DNA from: Acetobacteraceae bacterium
GTDB taxonomy: Bacteria > Pseudomonadota > Alphaproteobacteria > Acetobacterales > Acetobacteraceae
NCBI GenBank assembly: GCA_030039695.1
Contig: JASHVB010000383.1
Coordinates: 1 to 10,739, forward strand
Reading direction: 5' to 3'
Length of the DNA: 10,739 nt
Below, one piece after another: positions 7,232 to 10,739 of the stretch. The notes under the pieces were generated by a model. That model had not been told where the DNA came from. It did not search any database and saw only the letters and a program-made list of their open reading frames with translations. Position numbers and translations under genes: made by a program. Positions within the stretch are counted from its first letter, which is position 1, and every line of letters starts with the position of its first letter.

Positions 7232-7528
7232 TCAGAGCTCGAGGTCCACAACCAATTCACGGCTGATCAACGTCACGACACCTGAAATCTCGGTGACCAG
7301 TTTCCTGTGTTCGGGATCCTCGGCGAAGCTATCCTGTGCCTTCGCATAAGCCGTCCAGGAAGCGTACTGCACGACGACCATCCACTGCCCGACATCTTGA
7401 CCCGTGTGAAAGCGGCTGACCCGATAAGACACACCGTGCTTGTGCAGAACTGCCTTCATCCGTTTGGCCAGGGGCATGACGGTGTCGACGGTCCCACCTC
7501 GATAGCGTGATATTGCAGAGACCGGCAT
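7232..7528 (-). CDS. Small dimeric alpha/beta-barrel-like protein, function unknown
   Basis: This intact 98-residue minus-strand gene begins MPVSAISRYRGGTVDTVMPL and ends SRELVVDLEL. A good ribosome binding site, GGAGG, is centred 5 nt before the ATG at 7528, which fixes the start although the frame is open further upstream. The pattern is a beta strand with RYRGG, an amphipathic helix (PLAKRMKAVLHKHGV), a second strand (RVSRFHTGQDVGQWMVVVQY), and a helix starting with SWTAYAKAQDSFAEDPEH. That is the layout of small ferredoxin-like dimeric barrel proteins (antibiotic-biosynthesis monooxygenase/NIPSNAP/DUF6854-like). No catalytic residues can be assigned, so an enzymatic role is not claimed. 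It stands alone, convergent to the operon and next to the IS remnant. Confidence 0.75.
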   Translation of the reverse strand: MPVSAISRYRGGTVDTVMPLAKRMKAVLHKHGVSYRVSRFHTGQDVGQWMVVVQYASWTAYAKAQDSFAEDPEHRKLVTEISGVVTLISRELVVDLEL

Positions 7529-7533
7529 TTCGA

Positions 7534-7538
7534 CCTCC
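7534..7538 (-). promoter_or_regulatory. Ribosome binding site GGAGG of the small barrel gene
   Basis: Minus-strand GGAGG is separated from the ATG at 7528 by five bases (TCGAA). It rules in this start over the upstream ATG at 7588, which has no such site and would add 20 uncharacteristic residues. Confidence 0.8.
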
Positions 7539-7587
7539 GAATTTAGCTGCAGGAACCGGATCAGAGCACGGCTCCGGTGAGCCGTCA

Positions 7588-8083
7588 CCGCAGGGTTACC
7601 ACGAGGGATTGGCGTAGCAAGCGTGCTAGGACACCGCCTCGATCTCTGTCACGGCGCAAAACAAATGCGATGTCGTCCGGCAATCGCGAGGAGAGCAGCG
7701 ACGAAGCAACCCCGGTCAAGAGGCGCACGCACAATACCACCACTCGTGTGATCTGAATCGCGTCGGCGCCACGCTGCGGTTCATGTTCGAGTTAGTCAAG
7801 AGCGGCGGCCCGTTCGCTCGGTATAAACGCAGACGGAGGGCCCACGGACTGTAACGATCCGACGCTCTATTTTGCATGTGCAGCCACCGCCTGGGACGAC
7901 AGGTCACCAACCGCCCGGCCGGCGCTGATACTGCCGCCTTGCACAGCTTCGTGGTCATCGGGCAGTGGCGATACAGAGCAGCGACGACGACTGGACGGTA
8001 CCGCTGCGGGACATCGTCACGGTGACAGCGAAGGGTCGGCATGGTGGTCTGTTCCATGACGCGCGTCTCAATTGGCCGCCACG
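7588..8083. other. Gene-poor stretch, possibly holding a decayed gene
   Basis: No intact gene with a family resemblance or good start signal is visible on either strand. The only pattern is on the minus strand: codons from about 7848 to a TGA at 7587-7585, interrupted by a TAA at 7794-7792. Their translation (QSVGPP, then GADAIQITRVVVLCVRLL, then SRLPDDIAFVLRRDRD) weakly resembles the C-terminal effector domain of LysR-type regulators. Another minus-strand frame is open across 7716-8057 but its product is Arg/Cys/His-rich with no recognisable motif. A short inverted repeat (ACGGCT...AGCCGT, 7568-7585) is present without a T-tract. Treated as decayed or non-coding DNA. Confidence 0.4.
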
Positions 8084-8097
8084 TTGATCCAGATCAT
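8084..8097 (+). promoter_or_regulatory. FNR/Anr-type binding site upstream of phaC
   Basis: TTGATCCAGATCAT matches the FNR/Anr consensus TTGAT-N4-ATCAA at 9 of 10 defined positions. Its centre (8090.5) is 22 nt plus half a site upstream of a possible -10 box CATATT at 8120-8125. This puts the site at -41.5 from a transcription start near 8132, the classical class II FNR position. The distance to the phaC ATG would leave a leader of about 227 nt. It predicts oxygen-responsive activation of phaC; the regulator gene is not in the window. Confidence 0.5.
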
Positions 8098-8119
8098 CCG
8101 GCTTTGGTCGCCAAGTCGT

Positions 8120-8125
8120 CATATT
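8120..8125 (+). promoter_or_regulatory. Possible -10 element of the FNR-dependent phaC promoter
   Basis: CATATT agrees with TATAAT at four of six positions and is separated from the FNR-type site by exactly 22 nt, the class II spacing. Alone it would not be called; the spacing is the argument. A second AT-rich hexamer, TAATAT at 8236-8241, lies nearer the gene but has no matching -35 element. Confidence 0.3.
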
Positions 8126-8346
8126 GATGCCTGTGCCGGGCTGATGCGGCCGCGCCTGGTCACAAGGGATTGTCGTCACTTTGGTTGCCGACGCGACGCT
8201 TCAAGTGACGTACGGACTGTTGCGCGATCAATTTGTAATATTCCGGTGAATGGAAACATGCCAGCGCTTGTCATAGACTTCTCTCATCAGCGGTCCCCGC
8301 CTCCGGTAGCGCCTCGCACCCGGCCAGCCCGCCTGTTTGGGACGAT

Positions 8347-8351
8347 GGAGA
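8347..8351 (+). promoter_or_regulatory. Ribosome binding site of phaC
   Basis: GGAGA stands seven bases before the ATG at 8359 and supports that start. Confidence 0.7.
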
Positions 8352-8358
8352 CATTCGC

Positions 8359-10137
8359 ATGAACGAGACTTCCTCATCCGTGCTGGAACGCACGCCTCAT
8401 CGCACAGGTACCGCGCAGGAGCCTGAGCGCGTCGCGATTGGACCCGCGCCAGCGTCGGACCCGCTGCTCGCGCTCGATCATCGGCTGCATGCAGCCGAGG
8501 GACGCGCGACATTTGGGCTGTCGCCGACCGGCCAGTGGATGGCATTTGTGGATTGGGCGGCCCACGCGGCGAACGCACCGTTCCGCGGTGTCAGCCTCGC
8601 CGCCTCGGCCGCGGCCCAATGGGGGCGCCTCGGACGTGTGCTACTGGGGGAGACCGCCATCACGCCTCCAGCCAATGACCACCGTTTCGGCGATCCGGCA
8701 TGGCGTACTATGCCTTTTAACCTGATCGCGCAGGGGTTCCTGCTCGGTGAGGAATGGTGGGCACGCTTTGCCGAAGGACCAGAGGGAATCAGCGCGGCGA
8801 ACCGCCGCATGGTATCCTTCGTGACGCGGCAGTGCGTGGACATATTTTCGCCATCGAACGTGCCGTGGTTGAATCCGGAAGTCATCAACGCCACCGCGTC
8901 CAGTGGAGGATGCAATCTCGTAGCGGGTTTCGACAATTTCCTGAAGGACGTCCGCGAGGCCATAAGCGGCCAGCCATCAGCAAGCTTCCAGGTAGGCCGC
9001 GACCTTGCTGCGACGCCAGGCAAGATCGTGCTGCGCAATCAACTGATTGAGCTGATCCAGTATGCGCCCACTACGCCGCAGGTGCGCCCAGAGCCGGTGC
9101 TGATCGTTCCGGCGTGGATCATGAAATATTACATCCTCGACTTGTCGCCGCACAATTCCCTGATCCGCTATCTGGTCGACCAAGGCTACACCGTCTTCGC
9201 CATTTCCTGGCGCAATCCCGGTCCCGAGATGTGCGACACCGCACTGGACGATTACCGCCGCAACGGCGTCATGGCCGCGCTCGATGCAATCGGCAGCATC
9301 TGTGGCGAGGCGAAGGTGCATGCGTGCGGGTATTGTCTGGGTGGTACGCTGCTGTCGATCGCCGCCGCCGCCATGGCACGCAACGCGGACAATCGCCTCG
9401 CCAGCGTCACCCTGTTCTGTGCCCAGACCGATTTCAGCGAGGCTGGCGAGCTGCAACTGTTTATCACCGAGGACCAGCTCGCATTCCTCACCGACGTCAT
9501 GCGCGCGCAAGGTTACCTGGACAGCCGGCAGATGGCCGGTGCCTTCCAGATGCTACGCTCTAACGACCTGGTCTGGTCGCGCGCCATCAAGAACTACCTG
9601 TTGGGCGAGCAGGAGCACCCCAATGACCTGATGTCCTGGAACGCCGACGGCACGCGCTTGCCGGCCCGTATGCATGCCGAATATCTGCGCCGGTTGTTCC
9701 TCGACAACGACCTCGCCGAGGGCCGCTTCCCGGTCGATGGCCGCCCCATCTCGATCGGCGACATCCACGTGCCATTGTTCGTGGTCGGCACTGAAACCGA
9801 TCACATCGCTCCGTGGCATTCGGTGTTCAAAATCCACCTGCTGAACGAGGGCGACGTTACCTTCGTGCTGACCTCTGGAGGCCACAATGCCGGTGTGGTC
9901 AGCGAGCCAGGCCATCCGCACCGTCATTTCCGCGCGCACCGACGCCGGCCGGGCGATCATTTTGCAGGTCCGGACGAGTGGTTCGCCGCGGCCGAACAGT
10001 ATGAAGGTTCCTGGTGGCCGCACTGGACGACCTGGCTTGCGGGACTTTCCGGCCAGCCAGACAAGCCGCCCATGATGGGCTCTCAGCAATATCACGCAAT
10101 CGCCGAGGCCCCCGGGCAGTATGTGATGGAGCACTGA
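8359..10137 (+). CDS. phaC: Class I-type polyhydroxyalkanoate synthase
   Basis: This 592-residue PHA synthase polymerises (R)-3-hydroxyacyl-CoA thioesters into storage polyester at the granule surface. The catalytic domain is an alpha/beta hydrolase with a Cys-Asp-His triad. Cys326 sits in the lipase-like box GYCLGG, Asp481 in VVGTETDHIAPW, and His509 in TSGGHNAGVVSEPG. Other family segments are PVLIVPAWIMKYYILDLSPH, FAISWRNPGPEM and the C-terminal YEGSWWPHWTTWL. The N-terminal part (residues about 1-110, with FGLSPTGQWMAFVDWAAH) is of the type seen in class I enzymes, and the length agrees with class I. The catalytic residues and frame are intact. No phaA, phaB or phasin gene lies in the window, so this is a free-standing synthase, possibly a second paralogue. 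The ribosome binding site GGAGA and an upstream FNR/Anr-type promoter suggest induction at low oxygen. Confidence 0.95.
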   Translation: MNETSSSVLERTPHRTGTAQEPERVAIGPAPASDPLLALDHRLHAAEGRATFGLSPTGQWMAFVDWAAHAANAPFRGVSLAASAAAQWGRLGRVLLGETAITPPANDHRFGDPAWRTMPFNLIAQGFLLGEEWWARFAEGPEGISAANRRMVSFVTRQCVDIFSPSNVPWLNPEVINATASSGGCNLVAGFDNFLKDVREAISGQPSASFQVGRDLAATPGKIVLRNQLIELIQYAPTTPQVRPEPVLIVPAWIMKYYILDLSPHNSLIRYLVDQGYTVFAISWRNPGPEMCDTALDDYRRNGVMAALDAIGSICGEAKVHACGYCLGGTLLSIAAAAMARNADNRLASVTLFCAQTDFSEAGELQLFITEDQLAFLTDVMRAQGYLDSRQMAGAFQMLRSNDLVWSRAIKNYLLGEQEHPNDLMSWNADGTRLPARMHAEYLRRLFLDNDLAEGRFPVDGRPISIGDIHVPLFVVGTETDHIAPWHSVFKIHLLNEGDVTFVLTSGGHNAGVVSEPGHPHRHFRAHRRRPGDHFAGPDEWFAAAEQYEGSWWPHWTTWLAGLSGQPDKPPMMGSQQYHAIAEAPGQYVMEH

Positions 10138-10739
10138 GTATCTCTGGCAGGACAGCTCTGCCGCGGTGGGCCATCGCATCGTGCATGTCGGCGCGTCACT
10201 TGATCGGTCGAAACCCATCACGCCGGACTGCTGACGCAGCTTGCGGCGCCGCGCAGCATCGCGGCACGCAGAGCGTCGGCCGCGCAGGTCGCGGGCTTGC
10301 AAAGGTGACGATCTGCAGCCAGGTCGTCAGCTCGCTCAGCGGGCGAATTGCGTTGCTGGTGGAGGCGATCAGCATCCGGACGACCTTCCCGGTACCCGCG
10401 CAACGCTCTGGCATACGGATCAGCATGCGAGAATCAGCGACGGCGCGGACCACGGGGCGGCTGCGAGCATGATCGGCAACACGGTGCCGGCAAGATGCAA
10501 GGTGTAAACATTGATGTGTACGGAAAGTCGCAGCGCCAAGCGGTACGCAGCGACCGCCTGCGACGATCCGGGCACGCCAGCTGGGCCGATCGTGACAAGC
10601 GCCAGCGTCGAGGTTGGTTCCATGAGACCACGGTGCTGAATGGCCAGGTCACATCCCCAAATCGCGGCGCGGCCCAAGACGACCACCACGAACAGCACAA
10701 TTTGCGGCTGAGCACCGGCGGCAGGCGATCCAGGTACGG
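10138..10739. other. About 600 bp with no supportable gene
   Basis: Several frames are open, as expected at this GC content, but none has a ribosome binding site plus a recognisable family. The most protein-like is a minus-strand frame across 10420-10698, whose product begins with a hydrophobic run (MLFVVVVLGRAAIWG) and includes another near its end (LHLAGTVLPIMLAAA). This could be a decayed membrane protein or chance. A short GGCAG/CTGCC hairpin just after phaC (10146-10162) has no T-tract, so I do not call it a terminator. Confidence 0.4.

Noticed and set aside
7568..7585. Inverted repeat ACGGCT-N6-AGCCGT as an operator
   Set aside because: Short perfect palindromes like this occur by chance at this GC content; no promoter elements are placed around it.
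8218..8231. Second FNR-type site ending ATCAA nearer to phaC
   Set aside because: Only the right half-site matches; the left half is TGTTG rather than TTGAT.
8072..8362. 96-codon + strand ORF between the FNR-type site and phaC
   Set aside because: Its start lies upstream of the predicted transcription start, it has no ribosome binding site, and its product is Arg/Pro/Cys-rich without a family match.
10146..10162. Hairpin GGCAG-N7-CTGCC just after phaC as a terminator
   Set aside because: The stem has only five pairs and no T-tract follows.

Overview
The window is high-GC DNA from a proteobacterium. Family content points to Burkholderiales, but that is an inference: there is no rRNA or other marker gene here. 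It falls into three blocks.

Block 1 (about 1-6257, + strand) is a tightly packed operon for a membrane complex of the hydrogenase-4 / formate-hydrogenlyase / complex I superfamily. The order is hyfB-like (5' end cut by the window edge), a possible 37-codon linker ORF, hyfC-like, hyfE-like, hyfF-like, hyfG-like and hyfI-like. Most junctions overlap by 4 nt or are separated by only a few bases. Genes equivalent to hyfD and hyfH are absent from their usual places. The large subunit has lost all four cysteines that bind the NiFe centre in true group 4 hydrogenases. The small subunit keeps all four [4Fe-4S] cysteines. This is therefore an energy-converting hydrogenase-related (Ehr) complex: a probable redox-driven ion pump that cannot be a NiFe hydrogenase, and whose electron donor and acceptor are unknown.

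Block 2 (about 6258-8083) is an accessory, partly decayed stretch. It holds an 847-bp IS6-family insertion sequence on the minus strand, with recognisable ends and a dead transposase (two in-frame stops, one frameshift, third catalytic residue lost). Next is a small intact minus-strand gene for a probable dimeric alpha/beta-barrel protein, followed by about 500 bp without a confident gene.

Block 3 (8084-10739) holds a complete class I-type polyhydroxyalkanoate synthase gene. About 260 bp upstream is a near-consensus FNR/Anr-type site (TTGAT-N4-ATCAT) placed exactly as in a class II FNR-activated promoter relative to a possible -10 box. The last 600 bp have no gene I can support.

Taken together, an ion-pumping redox complex beside an FNR/Anr-controlled PHA synthase suggests a locus for energy and reducing-power management under low oxygen. 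The link between the two blocks is inference from proximity.
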